A stretch of 64,000 nt of DNA from Hoeflea_A sp965249925 (GCA_965249925.1 OZ252260.1:62001-126000); one strand, 5' to 3'; positions 43,283 to 53,524 are shown, counted from the first letter of the stretch. Notes: generated by a model not told the origin, from the letters alone. A program made the numbers and translations.

Positions 43283-44911
43283 ATGGAGAAAGCTAGGGTT
43301 CCTTTGACCGTGAATTTCCGCAAACGCGTGTGCAAAAGACCGGCTGTGCAGATCGTCTGGTTCAAGCGGGATCTCAGAATCGCAGATCACCGACCGTTGA
43401 TCGAAGCGGCCGCCTGTGGCCAGGTTCTGCCGCTGCTTGTGGTTGAGCCCGAGCTGTGGCGCCAGCCCGACATGTCGGCGCGGCAGTTCGCTTTTTTTCG
43501 CGCGTGCGCCGTCGAGTTGTCGCAGAGCCTCGCTCAGCTCGGTCAGCCTTTGATCGTTCGCGTGGGCGAAATGCCGGATGTACTCGAGGAACTGCGCGGT
43601 CATTTCGATGTCACGGACCTATGGTCACACGAGGAAACAGGCAACGCCTGGACCTATCGAAGGGACCGTCATGTACACGCCTGGTGCCGCGAGCATGGTG
43701 TTGTCTGGCACCAATTGCCCCAAACCGGCGTGGTTCGACGCCTTCGATCTCGCATTGGTTGGGCAAGGCGTTGGGGCGCCCTCATGGCGCAAACCAGTGT
43801 GCCGCCGCCGGTGGCTTTGTCGCCCCTTGCCTCGAACCCGGAAACGCATCGGCTTCCGTCCGCAACCGACCTGGGCCTTACCTTGGAAGCATCAGAAGGG
43901 TTCCAGCGGGGCGGACGAAGGGCGGCGCTGGCGACACTAGAAGGTTTCCTGTTCGAACGCGGTGCAGCCTATCGCGCCGGGATGTCGAGCCCGCTGACGG
44001 CCGAGTCCGCCTGTTCCCGACTGTCGCCCTACCTCGCCTGGGGTGCAATTTCCATGCGGGAAGTCGTGCAGGCCACCCGCCTGCGCCAAAGAGCCTTACG
44101 CCAAGAACCAGGCGCCGCAACCGACCCAGGCAGGCGCTGGCGAGGTTCAATGCATTCTTTTCAGGGCCGCCTGCACTGGCATTGCCATTTCATGCAGAAA
44201 CTCGAGGACGAACCGCGTCTGGAATTCGAGAATCTGCATCGGGCCTACGACGGATTGCGTCAACCGTCAGGTTCGGATGACACTCGTCTGAACGCCTGGC
44301 GCAAAGGCGAGACGGGTCTCCCATTCGTCGATGCCTGCATGCGCTACCTTGCGGCGACCGGATGGTTGAATTTTCGAATGCGCGCCATGCTCACGGCATT
44401 TGCCAGCTATCATCTCTGGCTTGACTGGCGCGCACCTGGGCTTCATCTCGCTCGGCAATTCACAGATTACGAGCCGGGTATTCATTGGCCGCAGATTCAG
44501 ATGCAGTCCGGCACCACCGGTATCAACACCGTGCGGATCTATAATCCCGTCAAGCAGGGTTACGACCAGGATCCGACCGGCGATTTCGTTCGAAAATGGG
44601 TGCCGGAACTCGCTACCCTCGATGGCCCCGTCGTTCACGAGCCCTGGAAGCATATCTCTGCCGAGACCGTTCTCGACCAGTCATACCCGATGCCAATCGT
44701 CGACCACCAGCAGGCGGCGCGCAACGCCCGGCAGAAGATTTACGGTATCCGAAAAGGCGCCAACTACAGAAAAGCGGCCGATGCAATCCAGGCAAAACAC
44801 GGCAGCCGGAAAAGCGGGCTGTCAACCTCAGGACGTCGTCCCCGCGACAAGCAAAAACGGCCGAGCACTCAATCGACAGATCAGCTGAACCTGGATCTGG
44901 GTGGCGATTGA
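43283..44911 (+). CDS. DNA photolyase / cryptochrome family protein
   Basis: This is a 542-aa flavoprotein. The N-terminal Rossmann domain starts QIVWFKRDLRIADHRPLIEA; the C-terminal FAD-binding domain carries RRWRGSMHSFQGRLHWHC, AWRKGETGLPFVDACMRYL, ATGWLNFRMRAMLTAFASY, and INTVRIYNPVKQGYDQDP. These match light-driven pyrimidine-dimer repair enzymes and their cryptochrome relatives; I cannot tell repair from signalling by eye. The start is uncertain: ATG 43283 lacks a Shine-Dalgarno, and a GTG at 43310 is an alternative nearer the conserved core. The C-terminal tail (RKSGLSTSGRRPRDKQKR) is basic and variable. Confidence 0.83.
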   Translation: MEKARVPLTVNFRKRVCKRPAVQIVWFKRDLRIADHRPLIEAAACGQVLPLLVVEPELWRQPDMSARQFAFFRACAVELSQSLAQLGQPLIVRVGEMPDVLEELRGHFDVTDLWSHEETGNAWTYRRDRHVHAWCREHGVVWHQLPQTGVVRRLRSRIGWARRWGALMAQTSVPPPVALSPLASNPETHRLPSATDLGLTLEASEGFQRGGRRAALATLEGFLFERGAAYRAGMSSPLTAESACSRLSPYLAWGAISMREVVQATRLRQRALRQEPGAATDPGRRWRGSMHSFQGRLHWHCHFMQKLEDEPRLEFENLHRAYDGLRQPSGSDDTRLNAWRKGETGLPFVDACMRYLAATGWLNFRMRAMLTAFASYHLWLDWRAPGLHLARQFTDYEPGIHWPQIQMQSGTTGINTVRIYNPVKQGYDQDPTGDFVRKWVPELATLDGPVVHEPWKHISAETVLDQSYPMPIVDHQQAARNARQKIYGIRKGANYRKAADAIQAKHGSRKSGLSTSGRRPRDKQKRPSTQSTDQLNLDLGGD

Positions 44912-45128
44912 GTCCGTCCCGAAACACGGATCGCTCAGACAAGGGTTCCGGTCCATTCATCGGCCATAATCAGCGTCTCGGATCTGGTTGGTTGAGTTCG
45001 CATCAAACGCGCGTTTGCTGCCCAGTGTCGAGCCGCGTTGATCCAGCCGAGCCGCGCCGCAGGAAACCGTTTGTGCACTGCATCGATTTATGAAACCCTG
45101 CTCATAAACAAGGGGATCGAACGGATCG
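44912..45128. other. Intergenic region upstream of the transglutaminase operon
   Basis: This 217-nt stretch separates the photolyase gene from the three-gene transglutaminase/ATP-grasp operon and should hold that operon's promoter. Only weak features are seen (AAGGGGATCGAACGG before the ATG at 45129 serves as ribosome binding site). No ORF or hairpin supported. Confidence 0.35.
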
Positions 45129-48100
45129 ATGACGATCAAGGCCGCCATTTATCATCTGACGCATTACCGCTACGACCGTCCCGTGTCGCTGGGTCCGCAA
45201 ATCATCCGGCTTCGGCCGGCACCGCACAGCCGGACGCGGGTCATATCGCATTCGCTCAAGGTCACTCCGGCCGAACACTTCGTCAACCATCAGCAGGATC
45301 CGTACGGCAACTGGCTGGCACGTTTCGTTTTCCCCAAACCGGTGACCGAACTGAAGATCGAGGTCGATCTCGTCGCCGACATGACCGTTTACAATCCGTT
45401 CGACTTCTTCGTCGAGGAAAAGGCCGAGCACTACCCGTTCGACTATGACGAGGACCTGCGGCCTGATCTCGTTATCTACCGCTCGCCGGATCCGGCGGGG
45501 CCGTTGCTGACGGATTTGCTCGCTTCCATTGACCGCACAGAGCAGCGGACCGTGGACTTTGTCGTCGGCCTCAACACACGCCTGTCGAGCGAGATCGAAT
45601 ACATCGTCAGAATGGAACCCGGTGTGCAGACGCCGGAGGAAACGCTGCGCTTGCGCCGCGGTTCGTGCCGCGATTCCTCCTGGTTGCTGGTGCAGATACT
45701 GCGCCATCTCGGCTTTGCCGCGCGGTTCGTGTCCGGATACCTCATTCAGCTGAAGCCGGATGTGGTCTCCCTCGACGGACCGCCGGGGACGGACGTCGAC
45801 TTCACCGACCTGCATGCCTGGACCGAGGTCTATATCCCCGGTGCCGGCTGGATCGGGCTTGATCCGACCTCGGGACTGCTGACCGGCGAAAGCCATATTC
45901 CGCTTGCCGCGACGCCACACTACCGCAACGCGGCGCCGATCACCGGCGCAGCCGGTTTCGCCGAGGTCGATTTCTCGTTCGATATGAAAGTACGGCGCAC
46001 CGCGGAACATCCGCGCATCACCAGGCCGTTCTCAGACGAGGCCTGGGCGGCGCTCGATGCGCTGGGGCACAAGGTCGATGCATCCCTTGCAGCCGGCGAT
46101 GTCCGGCTGACGATGGGCGGGGAACCGACATTTGTCTCCATCGACGATTTCGAATCCGAAGAGTGGAATACCGAGGCCGTCGGCCCGCAGAAACGGGCGC
46201 TTGCCGACAGACTGATACGCCGGCTGCAGGACCGTTTCGCGCCCGGTGGTTTCCTGCATTACGGGCAAGGCAAATGGTACCCCGGCGAGACGCTCCCCCG
46301 CTGGACCTTCTCGCTCTACTGGCGCCGTGACGGCAAACCCATCTGGAGCGACACCAGTCTGATCGCTGACGAGGCAACCGACAAAACCGCCGATCCGCAA
46401 TCGGCTCAATCATTGCTCCGAACGATTGCCGAGGAACTCGGAATAGAAGCCGACTTTGTCGCCGCGGCTTACGAGGATCCAGCCCAGTGGATTCTGAAGG
46501 AAGGCAATCTGCCCGACAACGTGACACCGGAGAATTCGAAGCTTAAGGACCCTGAAGAGCGGCACCGCATTGCCCGAGTCTTCCACCGCGGGTTGAACGA
46601 ACCCGCTGGCTTTGCATTGCCGATCCAAAGATGGCAGGCCCAGGCTTCAGATCAGCGTTGGCGCTCGGAACATTGGAAGACGAGGCGTGGCCGCATATTC
46701 CTGGTGCCGGGTGACAGTCCGGTCGGCTATCGACTGCCGCTCGAATCGCTTCCCTATGTACCGCCGGCGCATTATCCATTCGTCAACATCGCCGACCCGA
46801 CACAACCGCAAGGCCCGTTGCCCGAGTTTGCCGACGGCGAACCAACTCCATCCAAGCAAAGTGGCCACACCCAGCAAAAGGCCTCTTTCCGGGCGAGCGG
46901 CAGTGTTCAGGACGTCATTGAACAGGAGCTGGGCGAATTCGGAGACGCGGTGCGCACAGCCATCGCCGTCGAACCGCGCGACGGCCGTCTCTGTGTGTTC
47001 ATGCCGCCAGTGGAACGGGTCGAGGATTACCTTGAGCTGGTGGCGGCCGTGGAACGGGCAGCGCAAAAGCTTGCTCTGTCGGTACACATCGAGGGATACG
47101 GGCCGCCGACCGATCCCCGCATGAACGTCATCCGCGTGGCTCCCGATCCAGGTGTCATCGAGGTCAACATCCATCCGGCGTCGAGCTGGGAAGAGTGCGT
47201 GGCGACCACCGAGGCCATCTACGAGGAGGCGCGCCAGACGCGGCTTGGCGCCGACAAGTTCATGATCGACGGCAAGCACACCGGCACCGGCGGTGGCAAC
47301 CATGTGGTTGTCGGTGGTGCGACGCCGATGGACAGCCCGTTTCTGCGCCGTCCCGACCTGCTGCGCAGCATCATCCTGCACTGGCAGCGGCATCCCAGCC
47401 TCTCCTACCTGTTTTCCGGCCTGTTCATCGGACCCACCAGCCAGGCGCCGCGCGTCGACGAGGCGCGACACGACAGCCTCTATGAGCTGGAGATCGCACT
47501 GGCCCAGATACCGCATCCCAGCGATGGGGAACCGCCCCTGCCCTGGCTGGTCGACCGGCTGTTGCGCAACATGCTGACCGATGTCACCGGAAACACGCAT
47601 CGCGCCGAGATCTGTGTGGACAAGCTCTATTCGCCGGACGGCCCGACGGGGCGGCTCGGGCTGATCGAATTCCGCGGGTTCGAGATGCCGCCCAACGCGC
47701 GCATGAGTCTTGCTCAGCAGGTGCTGATCCGGGCACTCATCGCCCGCCTCTGGCACAGCCAGGTCGGCGGTGACCTGACACGCTGGGGAACGGTGCTGCA
47801 CGACCGTTTCATGCTGCCGCATTTCGTCTGGCAGGACTTCCTCGAGGTGCTTGGCGACCTTCGCCAACACGGCTTCGAATTGCGACCGGAGTGGTATGAG
47901 GCGCAAGCCGAATTCCGCTTTCCCTTCTGCGGCGCGGTCGATTATGAGGACGTGCATTTGGAAATCCGCCAGGCGCTCGAACCCTGGCATGTGCTCGGCG
48001 AGACCGGCGCCATCGGTGGCACCGTCCGGTATACCGACAGTTCGACCGAGCGTCTGCAGGTCAAGCTGGTCACCAGCGATCCGGAACGTTATGTGGTCAC

Positions 48101-48467
48101 CTGCAACCGGCGACGCGTTCCGCTGCAGAAAACCGGTGCCGGCGGGGTGTCGGTCGGCGCCGTGCGCTATAAAGCCTGGCAACCGGCCATGGCACTGCAT
48201 CCGGTTTTACCCGTCGACGCACCGCTCACCTTCGATGTCTTCGACACATGGACCAGCCGCGCACTGGGCGGTGCCGTCTATCATGTCGCCCATCCCGGCG
48301 GTCGCAACTATGAGACATTCCCGGTCAACGCCTTCGAGGCGGAAGCAAGACGGCTTGCGCGCTTCGAAGCCGGTGGCCATACTCCCGGCGATTTTGTGCC
48401 GCAAGCGGAGACCCCGCATCGCGAGTTCCCGATGACCCTCGACCTCCGGCGATCGCCAGGCATTTGA
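45129..48467 (+). CDS. Transglutaminase-like protein with DUF2126
   Basis: This is a 1112-aa protein. The N-terminal third is a bacterial transglutaminase-N plus core domain: catalytic Cys in RRGSCRDSSWLLVQILRHLG, His in TDLHAWTEVYIPGAGWIG, Asp in GLDPTSG. The rest is DUF2126 (GEPTFVSIDD, YPGETLPRWTFSLYWRRDG, HTGTGGGNHVVVGG, RIYNP absent). Homologues always travel with a circularly permuted ATP-grasp and an alpha-E protein. The set is thought to make and break amide or peptide bonds on an unknown small peptide or tag. Start ATG 45129; followed after 10 nt by the ATP-grasp fusion gene. Confidence 0.85.
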   Translation: MTIKAAIYHLTHYRYDRPVSLGPQIIRLRPAPHSRTRVISHSLKVTPAEHFVNHQQDPYGNWLARFVFPKPVTELKIEVDLVADMTVYNPFDFFVEEKAEHYPFDYDEDLRPDLVIYRSPDPAGPLLTDLLASIDRTEQRTVDFVVGLNTRLSSEIEYIVRMEPGVQTPEETLRLRRGSCRDSSWLLVQILRHLGFAARFVSGYLIQLKPDVVSLDGPPGTDVDFTDLHAWTEVYIPGAGWIGLDPTSGLLTGESHIPLAATPHYRNAAPITGAAGFAEVDFSFDMKVRRTAEHPRITRPFSDEAWAALDALGHKVDASLAAGDVRLTMGGEPTFVSIDDFESEEWNTEAVGPQKRALADRLIRRLQDRFAPGGFLHYGQGKWYPGETLPRWTFSLYWRRDGKPIWSDTSLIADEATDKTADPQSAQSLLRTIAEELGIEADFVAAAYEDPAQWILKEGNLPDNVTPENSKLKDPEERHRIARVFHRGLNEPAGFALPIQRWQAQASDQRWRSEHWKTRRGRIFLVPGDSPVGYRLPLESLPYVPPAHYPFVNIADPTQPQGPLPEFADGEPTPSKQSGHTQQKASFRASGSVQDVIEQELGEFGDAVRTAIAVEPRDGRLCVFMPPVERVEDYLELVAAVERAAQKLALSVHIEGYGPPTDPRMNVIRVAPDPGVIEVNIHPASSWEECVATTEAIYEEARQTRLGADKFMIDGKHTGTGGGNHVVVGGATPMDSPFLRRPDLLRSIILHWQRHPSLSYLFSGLFIGPTSQAPRVDEARHDSLYELEIALAQIPHPSDGEPPLPWLVDRLLRNMLTDVTGNTHRAEICVDKLYSPDGPTGRLGLIEFRGFEMPPNARMSLAQQVLIRALIARLWHSQVGGDLTRWGTVLHDRFMLPHFVWQDFLEVLGDLRQHGFELRPEWYEAQAEFRFPFCGAVDYEDVHLEIRQALEPWHVLGETGAIGGTVRYTDSSTERLQVKLVTSDPERYVVTCNRRRVPLQKTGAGGVSVGAVRYKAWQPAMALHPVLPVDAPLTFDVFDTWTSRALGGAVYHVAHPGGRNYETFPVNAFEAEARRLARFEAGGHTPGDFVPQAETPHREFPMTLDLRRSPGI

Positions 48468-48477
48468 GGACACAAAA

Positions 48478-50877
48478 ATGCACGGAGAGCTATCACCGGA
48501 CCAATCCGTCGACCGCCTGATGGCGGATTACCGGCGAACTGGCGACGTCCCAGACGAACTTGTCGGTATCGACGGCCGGATACGGCCGGTGTGGAACGAT
48601 TTGGTTCATTCCTTAGCCGGATTAACGCCGGAAGAGCTCTCCGCCCGCATGGCCCGCGGAGACCAGTATCTGCGCGACGCTGGTGTGTTCTACCGCCGCT
48701 ACGGTCCCGCACATACGAATGAACGGGACTGGCCGCTCAGCCACGTGCCCCTGCTGATAGACGAAGACGAATGGAACGCCATCAGCACCGGTCTTGTTCA
48801 GCGCGCCGAACTCCTGGAGCGAATCGTCGCCGATATCTACGGCGACAACCGTCTGGTCGCGGAAAGCCACCTGCCCGCGACGCTGGTGGCCAACAACGGT
48901 GAATGGCTTCGGCCACTGGTTGGCGTAACGCCTGCGTCGGGCCACTTCCTGCATTTCGTCGCCTTCGACCTCGGTCGCGGGCCGGGCGGAAACTGGTGGG
49001 TGCTGGGGGACCGCACGCAGGCGCCGTCGGGCGCCGGTTTCGCACTGGAAAACCGCATCGCCACGTCCCGCATCTATTCCGACATCTACGGCCGCGCGAA
49101 TGTCGAACGGCTGGCCGGGTTCTTTCGCGATTTTCGCGACACCCTTCTGGGTTTGCACGGCAGCGGCGACAGCCGGACCGGCATTCTGACGCCCGGACCG
49201 ATGAACGACACCTATTTCGAGCACGCCTATATCGCCCGCTATCTCGGCTTCACGCTGCTCGAAGGGGAGGACCTGGCGGTGCGCGACGGGCAACTGATGG
49301 TACGCACCGTCGCCGACCTGGTGCCGGTCAGCGTCCTGTGGCGACGGCTGGATGCGCAGTGGGCGGATCCCCTCGAACTCAACGAGACATCACGCCTCGG
49401 CACCCCGGGTCTGCTCGGCGCCATTCGCAACGGCTCGGTCACCATGGTCAACGCCCTCGGCTCCGGGATCCTCGAGACGCGCGCCTTCCTCGCCTTCATG
49501 CCGCGCATTTGCGAAGCGCTCACCGGTGAGCCCCTGCAAATACCCAACATCGCCACCTGGTGGTGCGGGCAGCCGAACGAACGCGCGCATGTCAAAGCAA
49601 ATGCGGCACGCATGACCGTCGGCAACGCCTTTGCCACACGCCTGTCCTTCGAAATTGACGACCTTTCGGCGGTCGGCGGCGTGTTCACCGCCGAAACGCC
49701 CGAAACGCTCGACGCCTGGATCGACAAGGGAGCCGAAAACCTGGTCGGCCAGGAAGCCGTGACACTTTCAACGGCGCCGGCCCTGGTGGACGGGGCATTG
49801 GTTCCACGCCCCATGAGCCTTCGTGTCTTCCTGGCCAGGACGGCAAATGGCTGGCGCGTGATGCCGGGCGGTTTCGCACGCATCGGGCGGTCCGGCGAAA
49901 CCCCACAGCTCGCCGTGCAGCGGGGTGGATCGGTGGCGGACGTGTGGGTTGTCCGCAAACAGCCGGTGCACGTGGATACCATGCTGCCCCAGCCATCGAC
50001 TCCGTTCATCCGCAATCAGCCCGGCGCTTTGCCGAGCCGGGCAGCTGACAACCTTTACTGGATGGGACGCTATGTCGAACGGGCCGAGACGATAATCCGT
50101 CTCACGCGGGCCTACCATCTGCGACTGGCTGAGACGGCCTACCCGGACACCCCGTTGCTGACGGATCTCGCCGATTACATGGAATCGCTCGATATCGATG
50201 CGGCCAACGGCATTCCGGAGGCCGTTTCAGCCGCGCTGGCCTCCGCAACGGCTTCCGCCGGCCATGTGCGCGATCGCTTCTCCGTTGATGGCTGGCTCGC
50301 ATTGACCGACCTCGGCAAGACCAATCAACGAATGGCCAAAAAAGCCAGGCCGGGAGACGACATGGCACGAGCCATGAGCGTGTTGCTGCGCAAATTGTCC
50401 GGGTTTTCCGGTCTGGTCCACGAAAACATGTACCACTTCACCGGATGGCGCTTTCTGATCATTGGCAGGGCGCTCGAACGAGCCCTCGCGACCACCTACC
50501 TGCTAGCACGCTACACCGCGCCGCAAGCACCGGAAGGGGCCTTGGATTTGGCAGTGGAGGTGGGCGACAGCGCCATGTCCCACCGCCGCCGCTATGCCGT
50601 TGCAACCAGCCCGGAGACCGTCATCGACCTGCTGGCGCTCGACCCGCTCAATCCGCGGTCCGTGGTCCATCAACTCGATGACATGCATGCGCATTTCAGC
50701 CATCTGCCGGGCGCTGATCAGCACCGGCCCGCGACCGAGCTGCAGCGGGCGCTGCTCGGCACCCACGCGGCGCTCGCCACCCATTCCGCCGAGACACTCG
50801 ACAGCGCGGCACTTCGGCAGATCGGCGACGAAATCGCCGCGCTGTCCGGTGAGCTTGACCGGGCCTATTTCCGGTAG
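48478..50877 (+). CDS. Circularly permuted ATP-grasp fused to alpha-E domain
   Basis: This is a 799-aa two-domain protein. The first ~480 residues are the circularly permuted ATP-grasp (MDTYFEHAYIARYLGF-like region, LVRTVADLVPVSVLWRRLD, NALGSGILETRAFLAFMP, MPGGFARIG); the last ~300 are the helical alpha-E domain (SRAADNLYWMGRYVERAETIIRL, GHVRDRFSVDGW, HENMYHFTGWRFLIIGRALER in part). In many genomes these are two genes; here they are joined. ATP-grasp enzymes ligate an activated carboxylate to an amine, so peptide-bond synthesis is the expected reaction; substrates unknown. The stop is 4 nt before the next ATG (50882). Confidence 0.85.
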   Translation: MHGELSPDQSVDRLMADYRRTGDVPDELVGIDGRIRPVWNDLVHSLAGLTPEELSARMARGDQYLRDAGVFYRRYGPAHTNERDWPLSHVPLLIDEDEWNAISTGLVQRAELLERIVADIYGDNRLVAESHLPATLVANNGEWLRPLVGVTPASGHFLHFVAFDLGRGPGGNWWVLGDRTQAPSGAGFALENRIATSRIYSDIYGRANVERLAGFFRDFRDTLLGLHGSGDSRTGILTPGPMNDTYFEHAYIARYLGFTLLEGEDLAVRDGQLMVRTVADLVPVSVLWRRLDAQWADPLELNETSRLGTPGLLGAIRNGSVTMVNALGSGILETRAFLAFMPRICEALTGEPLQIPNIATWWCGQPNERAHVKANAARMTVGNAFATRLSFEIDDLSAVGGVFTAETPETLDAWIDKGAENLVGQEAVTLSTAPALVDGALVPRPMSLRVFLARTANGWRVMPGGFARIGRSGETPQLAVQRGGSVADVWVVRKQPVHVDTMLPQPSTPFIRNQPGALPSRAADNLYWMGRYVERAETIIRLTRAYHLRLAETAYPDTPLLTDLADYMESLDIDAANGIPEAVSAALASATASAGHVRDRFSVDGWLALTDLGKTNQRMAKKARPGDDMARAMSVLLRKLSGFSGLVHENMYHFTGWRFLIIGRALERALATTYLLARYTAPQAPEGALDLAVEVGDSAMSHRRRYAVATSPETVIDLLALDPLNPRSVVHQLDDMHAHFSHLPGADQHRPATELQRALLGTHAALATHSAETLDSAALRQIGDEIAALSGELDRAYFR

Positions 50878-50881
50878 GCCG

Positions 50882-51760
50882 ATGCTCTACGATGTCGCCC
50901 TTAAGATCGAATACACATATCCCGATATCGCGGATGCCAGCCGCCATCTGGTGAGGCTCTTTCCGGCAAACCTGGCAGGCGAACAGACGGCGATTGCCGG
51001 CACCATGCGCGTTGATCCCGAACCGCAGGAACGGATCGACCGGGTCGATTTTTTCGGTAACCGATGCAGCGAACTCTTTTTCAATCAACCGCATGAGGCG
51101 ATTGCCTTCCACGTGAAGGCCAGAGTCGAGCGTCTGGCGCAAGGCCCGCGTTTGGATATGTCGCCTCCGATCGCCACGCTCATGCAGGAGCTGACGGCCA
51201 ACAACCGTGTCGATGCGCAATCGCCACATCATTTCATCGGTGCCTCGATCCGAGTCCCGATCGAACGGGCCACGACGGAATACGCGCAAACTGTAATCGA
51301 TCCCGAAGCAAGCGCTCTCCAGGTGGCTGCGGCCATCAATCGGGCACTGAATCGGGACATACAGTTCGATCCTGAGGCAACGACGGTGGAAACGCCGCTG
51401 CTTGACGCCTTCGAGCGTCGGCACGGCGTATGCCAGGACTTCACCCACATCATGATCGCCTGCTTGCGTGGCGTCGGCATTCCGGCGGGCTATGTCAGCG
51501 GATACCTGCGCACGATCCCGCCGGAGGGCCAGGCCCGCCTCGAGGGTGCCGATGCCATGCATGCCTGGGTCCGCGCCTGGTGCGGTACTGAAATGGGTTG
51601 GATAGAGTTCGACCCGACCAACGACATGATGGCCGGCGAGGACCACATAGCCGTCGCCCGCGGACGCGATTATTTCGACGTCGCGCCGGTCAAAGGCGTA
51701 TTGCGCTCGGCCGGTGACCAGGAGAGCAAGCAATCCGTCGATGTGGTTCCGGTGATCTGA
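50882..51760 (+). CDS. Transglutaminase family protein
   Basis: This is a 292-aa protein. The ATG at 50882 lies 4 nt after the previous stop; an upstream open frame is inside the alpha-E coding region and is ignored. Transglutaminase-N domain first, then the papain-like core with Cys in RRHGVCQDFTHIMIACLRG, His in ADAMHAWVRAWCG and Asp in GWIEFDPTND. It is distinct from the large DUF2126-fused protein and completes the typical three-gene peptide-modification operon. Role probably as a peptidase or transamidase on the product of the ATP-grasp enzyme (inference). Confidence 0.87.
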   Translation: MLYDVALKIEYTYPDIADASRHLVRLFPANLAGEQTAIAGTMRVDPEPQERIDRVDFFGNRCSELFFNQPHEAIAFHVKARVERLAQGPRLDMSPPIATLMQELTANNRVDAQSPHHFIGASIRVPIERATTEYAQTVIDPEASALQVAAAINRALNRDIQFDPEATTVETPLLDAFERRHGVCQDFTHIMIACLRGVGIPAGYVSGYLRTIPPEGQARLEGADAMHAWVRAWCGTEMGWIEFDPTNDMMAGEDHIAVARGRDYFDVAPVKGVLRSAGDQESKQSVDVVPVI

Positions 51761-51938
51761 TGAAGCACCGGTGCGGGTTTTGTTAACGCCACTCTCACGA
51801 CGAATACACTAAATCAACCATACCGAGGTGAATGCCGGCACCCCCGGGATTGAACGGTATAAACGGCGTTGGGCAGACAAAGTTTGACCTGCTAGGCTTT
51901 CACCGGGATGGAATCAAAAGATCGGGAGTCCTACACCG
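51761..51938. other. Intergenic region upstream of the acyl-CoA synthetase
   Basis: This 178-nt gap begins with a 10-bp perfect palindrome GCACCGGTGC (51765-51774) followed by GGGTTTTGTT, a weak terminator candidate for the transglutaminase operon. GGGAG about 10 nt before the ATG at 51939 is the likely ribosome binding site of the next gene. Confidence 0.35.
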
Positions 51939-53516
51939 ATGCCGTTTTCCGGGGAACCACTCGAAGAGCCGCTCCTGACCGGATCCATTCTCGATGCCGG
52001 GCTTAGCGCCGGACCCGATGAAACCGCCCTCGTTTCGATCACGACAACCCGCACCTGGCGGCAGGTGGACGAGGACTCCGGGAGGCTGGCGGGCAGCTAT
52101 CTGAAACTCGGACTGAAGGCAGGCGACCGGGTCGCCTCGTTGATGCCGAACCGCGCTTTCCTGTTGATCCACTACCTGGCGTGCTTCAAGGCGGGGCTGA
52201 TCGCAACCCCGTTGAACTACCGGTATATGGCGCCTGAGATCGATTATGCGCTGACGCTCTCGGGAGCTTCGCTGCTGCTCGCCCATGCCGAGCGGGCCAA
52301 GGATCTCGCCGACAGCCAGATGACGCAAAAACTGCCCCTCGGTCTCGTCAGCTTTGACGACGGCACGGAATGCCTCGATGGAGCAACGTCGCATTGGAAA
52401 CTGATCGATCAAGCCCTTCCCGTCGGCGCATTCGAACAGCACGCACCGGACACCCCTGCGGTCATTTTTTTCACCTCCGGTAGCACCGGCAAACCGAAAG
52501 GTGTCATGCACACCCATGGCAGTGTCGGCTGGATCATCGCCAGCATGATCGGCAGCTACAGTATTAGCCCGGACGATATTCTGATGCCGGCAACATCCTG
52601 CACGCATCTGGGCGGCTTCATGTTTTCGCTTGCCGGACTGGCCGCGGCTGCCCGTGTCGACATCGTTCGGGACTTTGTCGACCGCGAGCTGCTGCAAATC
52701 CTGCGCGAGACACGCCCTACGGCGCTCAAGATGCTGCCAGCGGCGCTGAGCGGACTGGTGCGTGACCCCGATGCCACAACGGACGATTTCGCCTCCTTGA
52801 GACTGTGCATCGCCGGTGGCGACAAGGTCTCCGGTGAACTGCAGGATACGTTCGAGAAACTGACGGGCCTGCATGTGACAGAAATCTACGGTATGACCGA
52901 GACCGGATCATCCATCTACAATCCCGACGGCTCGAGTTTCCGAAAGGGTTCGATCGGCAGGCCCGGTGCCGGCTATCGTCTGTCGGTCCGCGACGACGAC
53001 GGCAACGAAGTGCCGGCCGGATCGAATGGCCGTTTGTGGACCAGTTTTCCGGGTGTCTCTGTCGGCTATTGGAACAATCCCGAAGCAACAGCCAAGACCT
53101 TTGTCGACGGTTGGGTCGACACCGGCGATATCGTGTCGGCAGACGAAGACGGATATTTTTGGTTTCACGGCCGCCAAAAACAGATCATCGTCCACGACGG
53201 GTCCAACATCTGCCCGCAGGAAGTGGAGGACGCTGTTATGGCGCATCCCGCTGTCGCGCTCGCCTGCGCCGTCGGCATCCGTCACCCGGTCCATGGCGAA
53301 AACGTCCGTGCGTACGTCACCCTGAACGAGGACGCCGAGCGGCCGCCCGATTCGGAAATCATCGCGCTCGCACGCCGTCAGATCGGCTACAAGGCGCCGG
53401 AAGAGATCGTCGTTCTCGACGAGATGCCGATCATGGCCTCCGGCAAGATCGACCGCGATCGGCTGAAACGGCACGTCGCCGGGCAGACCGGGCCGGAGAA
53501 GTCGGCTGCCGGGTAG
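51939..53516 (+). CDS. AMP-binding acyl-CoA synthetase (ANL superfamily)
   Basis: This is a 525-aa adenylate-forming ligase. Motifs: A3-type FFTSGSTGKPKGVMHTH, IYGMTETGSSIYN, GWVDTGDIVSADEDGYF and the C-terminal catalytic lysine MASGKIDRDRL. It activates a carboxylic acid to acyl-AMP and then acyl-CoA. Substrate preference cannot be read; the lack of a membrane segment leaves medium-chain or aromatic acids open. It stands alone, convergent with lacI (8 nt between stops). No functional link to the AT-rich ACP trio 12 kb away can be shown. Confidence 0.85.
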   Translation: MPFSGEPLEEPLLTGSILDAGLSAGPDETALVSITTTRTWRQVDEDSGRLAGSYLKLGLKAGDRVASLMPNRAFLLIHYLACFKAGLIATPLNYRYMAPEIDYALTLSGASLLLAHAERAKDLADSQMTQKLPLGLVSFDDGTECLDGATSHWKLIDQALPVGAFEQHAPDTPAVIFFTSGSTGKPKGVMHTHGSVGWIIASMIGSYSISPDDILMPATSCTHLGGFMFSLAGLAAAARVDIVRDFVDRELLQILRETRPTALKMLPAALSGLVRDPDATTDDFASLRLCIAGGDKVSGELQDTFEKLTGLHVTEIYGMTETGSSIYNPDGSSFRKGSIGRPGAGYRLSVRDDDGNEVPAGSNGRLWTSFPGVSVGYWNNPEATAKTFVDGWVDTGDIVSADEDGYFWFHGRQKQIIVHDGSNICPQEVEDAVMAHPAVALACAVGIRHPVHGENVRAYVTLNEDAERPPDSEIIALARRQIGYKAPEEIVVLDEMPIMASGKIDRDRLKRHVAGQTGPEKSAAG

Positions 53517-53524
53517 GAAATCGC

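Noticed and set aside
51765..51784. GCACCGGTGC palindrome as terminator
   Set aside because: No loop and no proper T-run; too weak to call.
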